From positions 186,001-250,000 of the forward strand of contig CANNFD010000005.1 of NCBI GenBank assembly GCA_947503885.1: a stretch of DNA of 64,000 bases. The letters are read 5' to 3'. The stretch's first letter is position 1. Every line of letters begins with the position of its first letter. A model generated the notes under the pieces. The model ran no database searches and was not told the origin of the DNA. It worked only from the letters and a program-made list of their open reading frames with translations. This DNA comes from an uncultured Olleya sp. GTDB lineage: Bacteria > Bacteroidota > Bacteroidia > Flavobacteriales > Flavobacteriaceae. The translations under genes and the position numbers were made by a program. Shown piece after piece: positions 38,427 through 46,897 of the stretch.

Positions 38427-39335
38427 TTAACGACGACCTCCGCCTCTTCCACCACGTGATCTAAACATTTCACGCATCTCTTCCATTTTTTTCTTTACAG
38501 TCTCTTGGTATTCTTCCATAGTGACTTCTTTACCTTTACTAGGTTTTTTAATTTCATTTTTATCAGAAGGATTCATAACTATTTTAGTACATAAAATGGT
38601 TGTTCTTCCAGAGTTAACTTCAAGGATTAAACCCGGTAACCCCCAATATTCACCTGGACCACTATTTACTGGTATATCCATTGTATACCAAGCAGTAACT
38701 TCTACTTCTTCTGGGATTTCAATATCTTCAAAAGGATCTTTAGGTGCATCAGTAGTTGTACTGTCCTTTTCTACTTCAGCAGTTTCCTTTTTATCGTCCT
38801 CTTTATTATCTTTATCTCTATTTTTTCTTCGCATATTAGTCCAATCTGCAGCATCTACTTTTTTAGTTGCAGTTGCTTTAAAACAAGTGTATTTACCAAT
38901 TTGCTTAGACTCACCACTCATTTTCCAATCTAATTTTGTTAAACTGTCTTTAATTAAAAACTGCTTTCCAAAAAACTCTTGGTCTTGTAATAATTGATTG
39001 TCTTTTACATTTTTATAAATTGTACCTGCAGACATAGACCCCATTCCAAAACCACCACGACTACCTGGAGCATCTAGAGCCTCGTCTTCTTTATACATAG
39101 ACTCTGTTTTATTAAAATCTAAAATAAATGTTTTTTCAAGCATAGATTTCATACGTTGCATAATCATTTTTTTACGTTCAGGACTCAGTTCTCGACCACC
39201 AAAATTATCCATATCTAGAGTAGTTTTAGACATATATACTGCTTGACCTTGGAAGTTAGCTTGAGCAAAAACATTTGAGGACACAATCATCACTAAAACA
39301 ATAGCTAGATTTTTAAAAGTAGATTTTAATTTCAT
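38427..39335 (-). CDS. GLPGLI family periplasmic protein
   Basis: A 302-residue exported protein with signal peptide (to about residue 24, NVFAQ). It carries the family-naming motif GLPGLI at residues 232-237, inside a conserved context (YWGLPGLILEV). Other family features are an early tyrosine/methionine-rich strand region, IKDSLTKLDWK and a TCFKATA segment with cysteine. The middle has an acidic insert (about 170-200) and the C terminus is Arg/Gly-rich (RSRGGRGGGRR). It is transcribed just before the barrel protein. GLPGLI proteins have no established function; partnership with the barrel protein is inferred from adjacency. Confidence 0.9.
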   Translation of the reverse strand: MKLKSTFKNLAIVLVMIVSSNVFAQANFQGQAVYMSKTTLDMDNFGGRELSPERKKMIMQRMKSMLEKTFILDFNKTESMYKEDEALDAPGSRGGFGMGSMSAGTIYKNVKDNQLLQDQEFFGKQFLIKDSLTKLDWKMSGESKQIGKYTCFKATATKKVDAADWTNMRRKNRDKDNKEDDKKETAEVEKDSTTTDAPKDPFEDIEIPEEVEVTAWYTMDIPVNSGPGEYWGLPGLILEVNSGRTTILCTKIVMNPSDKNEIKKPSKGKEVTMEEYQETVKKKMEEMREMFRSRGGRGGGRR

Positions 39336-39463
39336 TTTATTTTTTGTTTAATTCTTTAATACTTAGTTAAGACTGTTGTATTAGACAAAAGTTTAATTTA
39401 AAAACTGATAAAAGTTATCTAATAAAAATATTAGTCTACTTAATATTTATTATGTTACACATT

Positions 39464-39471
39464 TAGTTTTG
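39464..39471 (+). promoter_or_regulatory. Predicted -7 element of the hypothetical-kinase operon
   Basis: TAGTTTTG matches TAnnTTTG, 20 bases before the ATG at 39492; no clear TTG at the usual distance. Confidence 0.35.
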
Positions 39472-39491
39472 TTTTTGTACATTGTTGAGCA

Positions 39492-40271
39492 ATGAGACTT
39501 ATACAAATTTTCTTTTTCCTATTCTCTTTTTCGTTATTAGCTCAAGACGAAATCATGACTACTTTAATTAAAAAAGATAGCCTTAATGCAGATGTATTTA
39601 TAGCTAAAAACAATTTTGAAAATTTATATTTTTTAAAGGACAATACTTTATTTAAAAAAACCGACAAACAAACAGCCAACTACAGTAATATACAGTTGGG
39701 AAAAATTACTAGTATACACACCTTTAACCCATTAAAAATAAATGTGTTTTATGCCGATTTAAACACTGTAATTATATTAGATAACAGGTTGTCAGAAGTC
39801 TCAAAAATAGACTTTAACACTTTGCAACCATACAAAAATGTTTCTCATGTAACTACTGGTTTTGACAACACCCTATGGTTGTTTAATCAAGATTTCCAGT
39901 ATTTAGAGTTGTACGATTACAAAACGCAAACTACTAGAAATAAAACAATCCCTGTAGTTTCAAAAGTATTAGACATGACTAGTAACTACAACTATTGCTG
40001 GTTATTAACCGAAAACAATTTGTATTGCTATAATTATTTTGGAAGCATGGTTTATAAGCTAAAAAACGAAGGCTATTCAAACATTAAAGCTATTGACCAA
40101 AATTTAATTATTAATAAAGAAAACACTTTACTTTTTTATGATAATAAATTAAAAAAAATATCTACCATTAATTTACCAAAGATGTTAATAAGTCAGTTTT
40201 TTGTAACCAATCAAATCCTGTATATTTACACTCACAAATTACTTTATCAATACCAACTTAAAACAGACTAA
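39492..40271 (+). CDS. Hypothetical exported protein, possibly beta-propeller
   Basis: Not recognised as a named family. The 259-residue protein has a short signal peptide (MRLIQIFFFLFSFSLLAQ). The body has repeated short strands with pattern aromatic-strand-turn, such as NLYFLKDNTLFKK, NTLWLFNQDFQYLELYDYK, NYCWLLTENNLYCYNYFG and NTLLFYDNKLKKIS. This looks like blades of a small beta-propeller or a WD/YVTN-like fold. It ends 2 bases before the deoxynucleoside kinase start, so the two are coupled in expression. I infer a periplasmic or outer-membrane-attached location only from the signal peptide. Confidence 0.75.
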   Translation: MRLIQIFFFLFSFSLLAQDEIMTTLIKKDSLNADVFIAKNNFENLYFLKDNTLFKKTDKQTANYSNIQLGKITSIHTFNPLKINVFYADLNTVIILDNRLSEVSKIDFNTLQPYKNVSHVTTGFDNTLWLFNQDFQYLELYDYKTQTTRNKTIPVVSKVLDMTSNYNYCWLLTENNLYCYNYFGSMVYKLKNEGYSNIKAIDQNLIINKENTLLFYDNKLKKISTINLPKMLISQFFVTNQILYIYTHKLLYQYQLKTD

Positions 40272-40273
40272 CT

Positions 40274-40888
40274 ATGCATGTTGCCATAGCAGGAAATATA
40301 GGCGCAGGAAAAACGACGCTTACTAAATTATTAGCTAAACATTTTAATTGGGAGGCTCAATTAGAAGACGTTGTAGACAACCCTTACCTAGACGATTTTT
40401 ATAATCAAATGGAACGTTGGAGTTTTAACTTACAAGTTTACTTTTTAAATAGTCGTTTTAGACAAGTGTCACAAATTCGCGAAAGCGGAAAAGATATTAT
40501 TCAGGACAGAACAATTTATGAGGATGCACACATTTTTGCACCTAATTTACATGCAATGGGCTTAATGACTAATCGTGATTTTGAAAACTACAAATCTCTT
40601 TTTGACTTAATGGAAAGCTTTGTTGCTGGTCCCGATTTACTAATTTATTTACGTAGCTCTATCCCAAATTTGGTGTCACAAATACACAAGCGTGGACGTG
40701 ATTACGAAAACTCTATTAGTATTGATTACTTAAGCAGACTTAATGAGCGTTACGAAGCTTGGATAAGCGGATACACTAAAGGTAACTTACTAATTATTGA
40801 CGTAGATAACATGGATTTTGTTGCTAACCCAGAGGATTTAGGTACAATTATTAATAAAATTGATGCAGAGATAAACGGATTATTTTAA
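40274..40888 (+). CDS. Deoxynucleoside kinase (dNK family)
   Basis: Phosphorylates deoxynucleosides for salvage into dNTPs. The 204-residue protein has the P-loop GNIGAGKTT (residues about 7-15), the substrate-site glutamate in LEDVVDNPYL, the ERWSFNLQ region and the DRT motif in IIQDRTIYEDAHIFA. The LID-region arginines are in IHKRGRDYE. This is the layout of the deoxyadenosine/deoxyguanosine kinase group; base preference is not readable. It follows the hypothetical exported protein by 2 bases and ends before a strong terminator. Functionally it fits with the nucleoside transporter and thyA in the same window. Confidence 0.92.
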   Translation: MHVAIAGNIGAGKTTLTKLLAKHFNWEAQLEDVVDNPYLDDFYNQMERWSFNLQVYFLNSRFRQVSQIRESGKDIIQDRTIYEDAHIFAPNLHAMGLMTNRDFENYKSLFDLMESFVAGPDLLIYLRSSIPNLVSQIHKRGRDYENSISIDYLSRLNERYEAWISGYTKGNLLIIDVDNMDFVANPEDLGTIINKIDAEINGLF

Positions 40889-40924
40889 CTCCATCATTAA
40901 GCGTTACTTTAACTAACGCAATAC

Positions 40925-40970
40925 AAAAAAAACAGCGCCTTACTTAAACCAAGTTAGGCGCTGTTTTTAT
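40925..40970 (+). terminator. Rho-independent terminator after the deoxynucleoside kinase
   Basis: AACAGCGCCTTACTT (40931-40945) pairs with AAGTTAGGCGCTGTT (40951-40965), 14 of 15 positions, then a T-run. Confidence 0.85.
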
Positions 40971-41083
40971 TTAATTATATATCTGATACATCTTGTTGAA
41001 CAAGTGTTGTTACTTTTGTTTTGCTAACCTATATTATTAATAAAATCTACATAATAGCTTTTCTTACACATTATATAATTTTG

Positions 41084-42088
41084 CTACTTTATAAGGTCAT
41101 TTTTTTTAGCATGAACAATAGCTTCTTTACTAGAGTTAATTAGTAAAACAGGCGTCTCGTTATAATCTTTAAGTAAGTTTTTTACTCGTTTTATTTTCTT
41201 ATTATCATTTACAGTTCTTAAGTAAACTGCTTTAATCCTATTAGGATACGTATTTACTAATTCTAGATAAATATCTGGATCATGCTCTGCACTATCACCA
41301 ATTAATATAAAAGGTAAATCAGGATAAGTTTTTAAAATATTTTCAATTTCCTTTTGTTTTGCTGGTTTACTGGTAGCACTTTTCTTTTTAAAAATAGCTC
41401 TAAAACTTCTTAATAAAATAGGGCCTTTAGGAAAATTATTAGTTCTTAAAAAAAACTCTAAGTAGCGATACAGGTTCCATGGACTATGACTAACATAAAA
41501 AATTGGATTAGCTTTTGTTCCGGTTGGTCCTTTGTGTAATTGGTGGTAAAAATCTGCAGCTCCCTCTAATGGAATCCTATTTTGCGCATGCTTTAAAAAG
41601 GTATTATAAAGTACTCGCCATTTTAGGATTGACACAACCCCTGTATGCAAAATAGTATCGTCAATATCGCTAATTACGCCAAAATCTGAAGCCTTACTAG
41701 GTATCAGCATTTCGGCAGGAAACCTGTTTTCATTTTGAATCGTTCTTTTTAAAGTAGGGTCATCATAAGCCACTTCAAAATTTAACCATCCTTCAGGGTT
41801 TATTAAATGATCCAAACCTGTTATGTTTTTTTCTAACTTATAGTATCCATCTTTATCCGTTTCGGTATAAAAAACCTTATTGTTAGGTAATGTAATTTTT
41901 AGCTTGGTATGTTTTATTTCATCTGTTTCAAAACGTTTCCACGTGTTTAGAATAAGATTAAACAGACTTTTTTGGTCTAAATCAATAGTTTCATCCTCTA
42001 ACGCACGTCCACGATGATAAAAGTGACTAGACGTACCATAACTTAAAAACGAAATTATTTGTAAAGGATCTTTTTTAAACCAACTCAT
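41084..42088 (-). CDS. App1-like (DUF2183) phosphatase-domain protein
   Basis: A 334-residue cytoplasmic protein whose C-terminal half is a HAD-like phosphatase domain of the App1/LNS2 type. The nucleophile motif is D141-I-D143-D-T in VISDIDDTILHTG, with a later acidic motif GDSAEHDPDIY (about residue 272), and YVSHSPWNLY between. The N-terminal half (about 55-110) is a beta-sandwich-like segment. Relatives in yeast dephosphorylate phosphatidate; in bacteria the substrate is not known to me. It lies 73 bases beyond the hppA stop with a terminator between, so it is probably a separate unit. Confidence 0.88.
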   Translation of the reverse strand: MSWFKKDPLQIISFLSYGTSSHFYHRGRALEDETIDLDQKSLFNLILNTWKRFETDEIKHTKLKITLPNNKVFYTETDKDGYYKLEKNITGLDHLINPEGWLNFEVAYDDPTLKRTIQNENRFPAEMLIPSKASDFGVISDIDDTILHTGVVSILKWRVLYNTFLKHAQNRIPLEGAADFYHQLHKGPTGTKANPIFYVSHSPWNLYRYLEFFLRTNNFPKGPILLRSFRAIFKKKSATSKPAKQKEIENILKTYPDLPFILIGDSAEHDPDIYLELVNTYPNRIKAVYLRTVNDNKKIKRVKNLLKDYNETPVLLINSSKEAIVHAKKNDLIK

Positions 42089-42103
42089 TACTTCAAATAT
42101 AAT

Positions 42104-42138
42104 ATAAAAAAAACCTGCTAAAAGTGATTAGCAGGTTT
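42104..42138 (-). terminator. Rho-independent terminator after hppA
   Basis: AAACCTGCTA (42111-42120) / TAGCAGGTTT (42129-42138) with an 8-base loop; on the minus strand it ends in a run of T. Confidence 0.8.
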
Positions 42139-42161
42139 AAATTTATAACATTAATAAATGT

Positions 42162-44579
42162 CTAACCTTTTTTAACATCTATTTTTTTTATAATCTTTTT
42201 ATTGCCTTCAGTTGCCATTTTATTTGCAGCTTCAAATTCTCTAAGTTTAGTATCAACGTCTTCTTTGTTTCCTTTAAACGTTTCTTCTTTTACAACCTCT
42301 TCCCCGTCAACAATCATTGTGTAAGTAATTGTAGCTACAGCAATATTGTCTTCAACAACCATTTCTTTTTCAATAGTAACTTCTTCAACATTTGCTACAT
42401 CAGTTTCTGCATGACCACCTAAAATAGGTGCTATTACTAAACCAATAAGACATGTTAATTTAATTAAAATATTCATTGATGGTCCAGATGTATCTTTAAA
42501 TGGATCTCCAACGGTATCTCCGGTAACCGCAGCTTTGTGCGCATCACTACCTTTATAAGTCATTTCTCCATTTATTTCTACCCCCGCTTCAAAAGATTTT
42601 TTAGCATTATCCCAAGCACCACCAGCATTATTTTGGAAGATTGCCCAAAGCACTCCACTTACTGTAACCCCTGCCATATAACCTCCTAACATTTCAGCAA
42701 TAGCTAAATTATCCATTCCAAAAATCATAGGTACAAAAGCAATTACTAAAGGAAATCCGATAGTTAATAAACCTGGTAACATCATTTCTTTTAAAGAAGC
42801 TTTAGTAGAAATAGCCACACATTTATCGTATTCTGGCTTACCAGTACCTTCCATAATTCCAGGAATATCTCTAAACTGTCGTCTAACTTCTTCAACCATT
42901 TCCATAGCTGCTTTACCTACTGCATTCATTGCTAAAGCAGAAAACACAACTGGCACCATCCCTCCAACAAATAGCATCGCTAAAACAGGAGCTTTAAAGA
43001 TGTTAATTCCGTCAATACCTGTAAAGGTTACATATGCTGCAAATAAAGCTAAAGATGTTAATGCTGCAGACGCAATTGCAAAACCTTTACCTGTTGCTGC
43101 AGTTGTGTTACCAACCGAGTCTAATATGTCTGTACGTTCTCTTACAATTGGCTCTTGCTCACTCATTTCGGCAATACCACCTGCATTATCCGATATAGGT
43201 CCAAAAGCATCAATTGCTAATTGCATTGCTGTTGTTGCCATCATAGCAGAAGCTGCTAAAGACACACCATAAAAACCTGCTAATGCATAAGATGCCCAAA
43301 TGGCTCCAGCAAACAATAATACAGAAGGAAATGTGGATATCATACCTGTCGCTAAACCTGCAATAATGTTTGTTCCTGCACCTGTACTTGATTGTTGTAC
43401 AATTTTTAAGATTGGTTTTTTACCTAATCCAGTATAATATTCGGTTACTGAAGATATCACAGCACCTACAAATAATCCAACTAAAGTAGCATAGAATACA
43501 CGCATACTAGAAATATCCTGTAAACCTTCTCCGAAAAAATTCATTTGCATTGTTTCTGGCAACATCCAAGTTACTAAACCATAACAAGCAGCAGCTACTA
43601 GACCTATAGACACCCAGTTACCCAAGTTTAAAGCTCCCATAACTTGATCCTCTTTAGCATCGTTACTTTTTATTTTAACTAACATGGTTCCGATAATAGA
43701 AATTATTATTCCTACACCTGCAATTGACATTGGTAATAAGATTGGTCCAATACCACCAAAAGCGTCATTAATTGCGCCACCCATATCTTTAATCACATAG
43801 TTACCTAAAACCATTGCAGCTAATACTGTTGCTACGTAAGACCCAAATAAATCGGCTCCCATACCAGCAACATCACCTACATTATCCCCAACGTTGTCTG
43901 CAATTGTAGCAGGGTTACGTGGGTCGTCTTCTGGGATACCCGCTTCTACTTTACCTACTAAATCTGCACCTACATCGGCAGCTTTAGTATAAATACCACC
44001 ACCAACTCTTGCAAATAAAGCAATAGACTCTGCTCCTAAAGAAAACCCTGCTAGGGTTTCTAAGACAATTGTCATATCCATTGTATTGGTCCATTCTCCA
44101 CCCATAAACATTTGGAAGAATATTATAAAAAACATTGTTAAACCTAATACCGCTAAACCAGCAACACCCAGCCCCATTACAGTACCACCTCCAAAAGATA
44201 TTTTTAAAGCATTTGGTAAGCTAGATTTTGCAGCTTGAGTTGTTCTAACGTTAGTTTTTGTTGCTATTTTCATACCTATGTTTCCAGCAAAAGCAGAAAA
44301 TATAGCACCACATATAAATGCGATTACAATTAAATAACTAGTAGTTGGTACAAAATAGGCGACTATAGTAAGTAAAACACTTACTATTACTACAAAAATG
44401 GATAGTAGTCTATATTCTGCATTTAAAAAAGCAAGAGCACCTTCGTAGATGTGGTCTGAAATTTCTTTCATTTTACCATCTCCAGCATCTTGTTTCATTA
44501 CCCAAGATTGTTTAATAGCCATGTAAATTAAGCCTAAAATTGCCATAGCAATAGGCATATAAATCATCATTGATTCCAT
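42162..44579 (-). CDS. hppA: Membrane-bound ion-translocating pyrophosphatase
   Basis: Integral membrane enzyme that couples pyrophosphate hydrolysis to H+ or Na+ export. The 805-residue protein has about 16 helices and the conserved catalytic loops: [20 protein letters not shown] (about 190-210), [35 protein letters not shown] and [15 protein letters not shown]. The [10 protein letters not shown] segment has Ala at the site where K+-independent enzymes carry Lys, which points to the K+-dependent group; whether it moves Na+ or H+ is not decided here. After the last helix (about residue 728) the protein continues for about 75 charged residues. The soluble pyrophosphatase gene lies upstream on the same strand, 259 bases away, behind its own terminator. 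Confidence 0.96.
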   Translation of the reverse strand: MESMMIYMPIAMAILGLIYMAIKQSWVMKQDAGDGKMKEISDHIYEGALAFLNAEYRLLSIFVVIVSVLLTIVAYFVPTTSYLIVIAFICGAIFSAFAGNIGMKIATKTNVRTTQAAKSSLPNALKISFGGGTVMGLGVAGLAVLGLTMFFIIFFQMFMGGEWTNTMDMTIVLETLAGFSLGAESIALFARVGGGIYTKAADVGADLVGKVEAGIPEDDPRNPATIADNVGDNVGDVAGMGADLFGSYVATVLAAMVLGNYVIKDMGGAINDAFGGIGPILLPMSIAGVGIIISIIGTMLVKIKSNDAKEDQVMGALNLGNWVSIGLVAAACYGLVTWMLPETMQMNFFGEGLQDISSMRVFYATLVGLFVGAVISSVTEYYTGLGKKPILKIVQQSSTGAGTNIIAGLATGMISTFPSVLLFAGAIWASYALAGFYGVSLAASAMMATTAMQLAIDAFGPISDNAGGIAEMSEQEPIVRERTDILDSVGNTTAATGKGFAIASAALTSLALFAAYVTFTGIDGINIFKAPVLAMLFVGGMVPVVFSALAMNAVGKAAMEMVEEVRRQFRDIPGIMEGTGKPEYDKCVAISTKASLKEMMLPGLLTIGFPLVIAFVPMIFGMDNLAIAEMLGGYMAGVTVSGVLWAIFQNNAGGAWDNAKKSFEAGVEINGEMTYKGSDAHKAAVTGDTVGDPFKDTSGPSMNILIKLTCLIGLVIAPILGGHAETDVANVEEVTIEKEMVVEDNIAVATITYTMIVDGEEVVKEETFKGNKEDVDTKLREFEAANKMATEGNKKIIKKIDVKKG

Positions 44580-44782
44580 AAAAGTTTATTTGATTAGTTT
44601 TTATTAATCGCTAAAGTAACAAAATCAAACAGAAGATAAAATATTAAATTTGCAATTTTTTAACAATTAAACCGAATAAATTTTAATTTATTGAGCTTGT
44701 AAAAAAGATTTTATTACTTATTATTAATAATAGCAAACAAACTAAAAAGGTGCAACATATGTTATTGTAATGATTAAAATCA

Positions 44783-44816
44783 AAAAGCCCTTTCATTTAA
44801 AAATGAAAGGGCTTTT
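44783..44816 (-). terminator. Rho-independent terminator after ppa
   Basis: AAAAGCCCTTTCATTT (44783-44798) pairs with AAATGAAAGGGCTTTT (44801-44816), a 16-bp perfect stem with a 2-base gap. It lies between ppa and hppA; the remainder of the spacer is AT-rich with no gene seen. Confidence 0.85.
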
Positions 44817-44838
44817 AATATTATAAAAGAGCTACTAA

Positions 44839-45366
44839 TTAGATAGTAAAATCACCTTTAGTTTTATGCTCACTGTTTTCGTAACGTTCTACACATTTGT
44901 TTAAAATGTCATATGCTTCTGTAGCATCTCCCCATCCACCAACATCTACTTTCTTTTTCTCTAAGTCTTTATATACTTGAAAAAAGTGAGTAATTTCTTT
45001 TATTCTGTGTGGGTTTAAATCTTCAATATCATTACAACTATTCCAAATTGGATCTGTAACTGGAACACAAATTATTTTTTCATCTGGACCTTTTTCATCA
45101 GCCATATGGAAAACACCAATTGGTTTAACTTCCATTACACACATTGGAAATGTTGGCTCTGTACCCATTACTAAAACATCTAATGGATCACCATCTAATG
45201 CTAAAGTTTCTGGAATAAAACCGTAATCTCCAGGATACATCATTGAAGAAAACAACATACGGTCAAAACGGATTTTGTTTAATTCAAAATCATATTCGTA
45301 CTTGTTTCTACTTCCTTTAGGGATCTCAATTAAAACGTCAAATGTTTTTTTTCCTGATGGGCTCAT
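44839..45366 (-). CDS. ppa: Inorganic pyrophosphatase, soluble family I
   Basis: Cytoplasmic Mg2+-dependent hydrolysis of pyrophosphate. With the ATG at 45366 the protein has 175 residues, the usual family size; the upstream TTG adds eight residues with no support. Family motifs are clear: IEIPKGSRNKYEY near the N terminus, GDYGFIPETLALDGDPLDVLVM with the metal-binding aspartates (about residues 47-68), and DEKIICVPVTDP. A strong promoter lies 60-90 bases upstream. Together with hppA the cell has both a soluble and an energy-conserving route for pyrophosphate. Confidence 0.96.
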   Translation of the reverse strand: MSPSGKKTFDVLIEIPKGSRNKYEYDFELNKIRFDRMLFSSMMYPGDYGFIPETLALDGDPLDVLVMGTEPTFPMCVMEVKPIGVFHMADEKGPDEKIICVPVTDPIWNSCNDIEDLNPHRIKEITHFFQVYKDLEKKKVDVGGWGDATEAYDILNKCVERYENSEHKTKGDFTI

Positions 45367-45425
45367 AATTTTATTTTTAGTTTCCGTCAAGCGGAATTTA
45401 AATTTTGCTTTACTTTTTCGGCTTG

Positions 45426-45456
45426 CAAAAGTACGAGATTATTTAGGTTTTGGCAA
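45426..45456 (-). promoter_or_regulatory. Predicted promoter of ppa
   Basis: On the minus strand TTG (45456-45454), a 20-base spacer and TACTTTTG (45433-45426): a full match to the Bacteroidota consensus. Transcription would start near 45420, about 54 bases before the ATG. Confidence 0.65.
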
Positions 45457-45597
45457 GAGAAACATGTTGATTTTTACTACTTTCGAAATATCGGACTTGA
45501 CATTATAATATAAACCTCAAACTTTATTAGTCTTCAAGTCTAAATCAATAAAACAATATCGTTTAATTTAATATTAAACAACCACATTTATTTTGTC

Positions 45598-46692
45598 TTA
45601 AGCATGTGTCAACACCCATAATTCTACTTCTTCCTTATCACGCCAATGTTGATCTCTTTTGGTTTTATCAGAAGCGATTTTTACTTTTCTTTTTAAACAT
45701 TTTTCTAATACAAAACGTCCACCTTCTGCAAGTTCTGCTTCAATAGGATGCTGTTTTGTAACTTCTGTAATTTGTGCTAGATTAGAAAACACGACTACCA
45801 ACTTACCTTCTGGCAATAGTAATTGTTTAGCAGATTCAAAAAATTGAGGAAACAAGTTTTTGTTATAATAGATAGCTTCGTCTAGTCTGTCTAAATCATG
45901 AGATTTTGGTAACCAAGGTGGATTAAATACAATCAACTCGGTTGCTTTTGAAGCATTAGCAAATAGATGTCCAAAATCTAAAGTTATTTTTCTAGACAAT
46001 TTAGTGTCCTTCATATAATCAGTCAATCCTACAATAGCATTTGGGTTAGTATCTGTACCATATACTGTTTGAAAGCCATGTTTAACCATCTGAAAAGACA
46101 ATACACCACTACCAATACCTACATCGATTGCCGATTTTTTTGCTCCTTCATAACGGTTTAACCAATTATCAAAAAGTATTAAATGATCAAATCGTGTTGG
46201 AAAATAAGTCCCATAATAAGGGTGTATTTTATTACGTAATACAGGAATAGAAATTCCGTTTTCATACCATTGCCAAGCACTATTAAGTCCTTGTATTTTA
46301 ACAAATGGCAATAAAAAGTCGCTAGTTTCTGGATATAATTTTTCAAGCCATCCAATAAATGGTGCTTTTTTAACTGCTAATTTATGATCTATAACTTCTA
46401 TTAAAATTAATTTTGAAAGCTTATTATATTGAGATCTATACTCGCGTTGCTCTTTAAAAGTTTTGTTTGGCAACTTTTTTTGAAGATGAGTTTTTAATGC
46501 TTTTAACAAGTTTAAACCATTACTATAAAATGCTGTAATTAAAACAGGATGACCTGCCTCTAGCGTTTTTATTGTTAGTTTAATATCTGTAGCAACGCTA
46601 AACAACATTAATTGCTTATCAGAAACTATTATTTCTGGTCTATTTAATTTTAAGTTTGGAGTACTACTATCTTCTGCTTTAGGTAAAGCCAT
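45598..46692 (-). CDS. SAM-dependent methyltransferase (MTS/HemK-like fold)
   Basis: A 364-residue protein. The C-terminal half is a class I methyltransferase: the SAM loop AIDVGIGSG at about residues 188-196, the acidic ribose-binding TDTN at 213-216, and the catalytic NPPW at 257-260. An NPPW/NPPY motif marks enzymes that methylate amide or exocyclic amino nitrogens (for example Gln of release factors or adenine/guanine in RNA). The N-terminal about 160 residues form a separate helical domain of unknown role, probably substrate binding. It is not next to prfA or rRNA genes, so the substrate is unassigned. The 205-base spacer beyond its start holds no gene I can support. Confidence 0.85.
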   Translation of the reverse strand: MALPKAEDSSTPNLKLNRPEIIVSDKQLMLFSVATDIKLTIKTLEAGHPVLITAFYSNGLNLLKALKTHLQKKLPNKTFKEQREYRSQYNKLSKLILIEVIDHKLAVKKAPFIGWLEKLYPETSDFLLPFVKIQGLNSAWQWYENGISIPVLRNKIHPYYGTYFPTRFDHLILFDNWLNRYEGAKKSAIDVGIGSGVLSFQMVKHGFQTVYGTDTNPNAIVGLTDYMKDTKLSRKITLDFGHLFANASKATELIVFNPPWLPKSHDLDRLDEAIYYNKNLFPQFFESAKQLLLPEGKLVVVFSNLAQITEVTKQHPIEAELAEGGRFVLEKCLKRKVKIASDKTKRDQHWRDKEEVELWVLTHA

Positions 46693-46897
46693 ACATTTTG
46701 TATTGAAACGATTTGCAGAGTAATGAGTTGCGCAAGGCGTAGGATTAAAATCACTAGTTAGTAATCATATTCCAGCACTCAGGCATTAAGTTGACTGCTA
46801 GTGTTTCATTAATCAAAAAGATAAAGGCTTTATAAAAAAGACTTTGCTACTCATTTAAACAATAGGAGTAGCTAATTGTTATTATGTTATTTAAGTT

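Noticed and set aside
39395-39455. AT-rich inverted repeat upstream of the exported hypothetical (AATATTA/TAATATT)
   Set aside because: Arms are imperfect and made only of A and T, expected by chance in such DNA.
46693-46897. Possible tRNA or gene remnant in the 205-base spacer
   Set aside because: I could not build a cloverleaf or a coding frame with any family feature; it appears to be ordinary AT-rich spacer.
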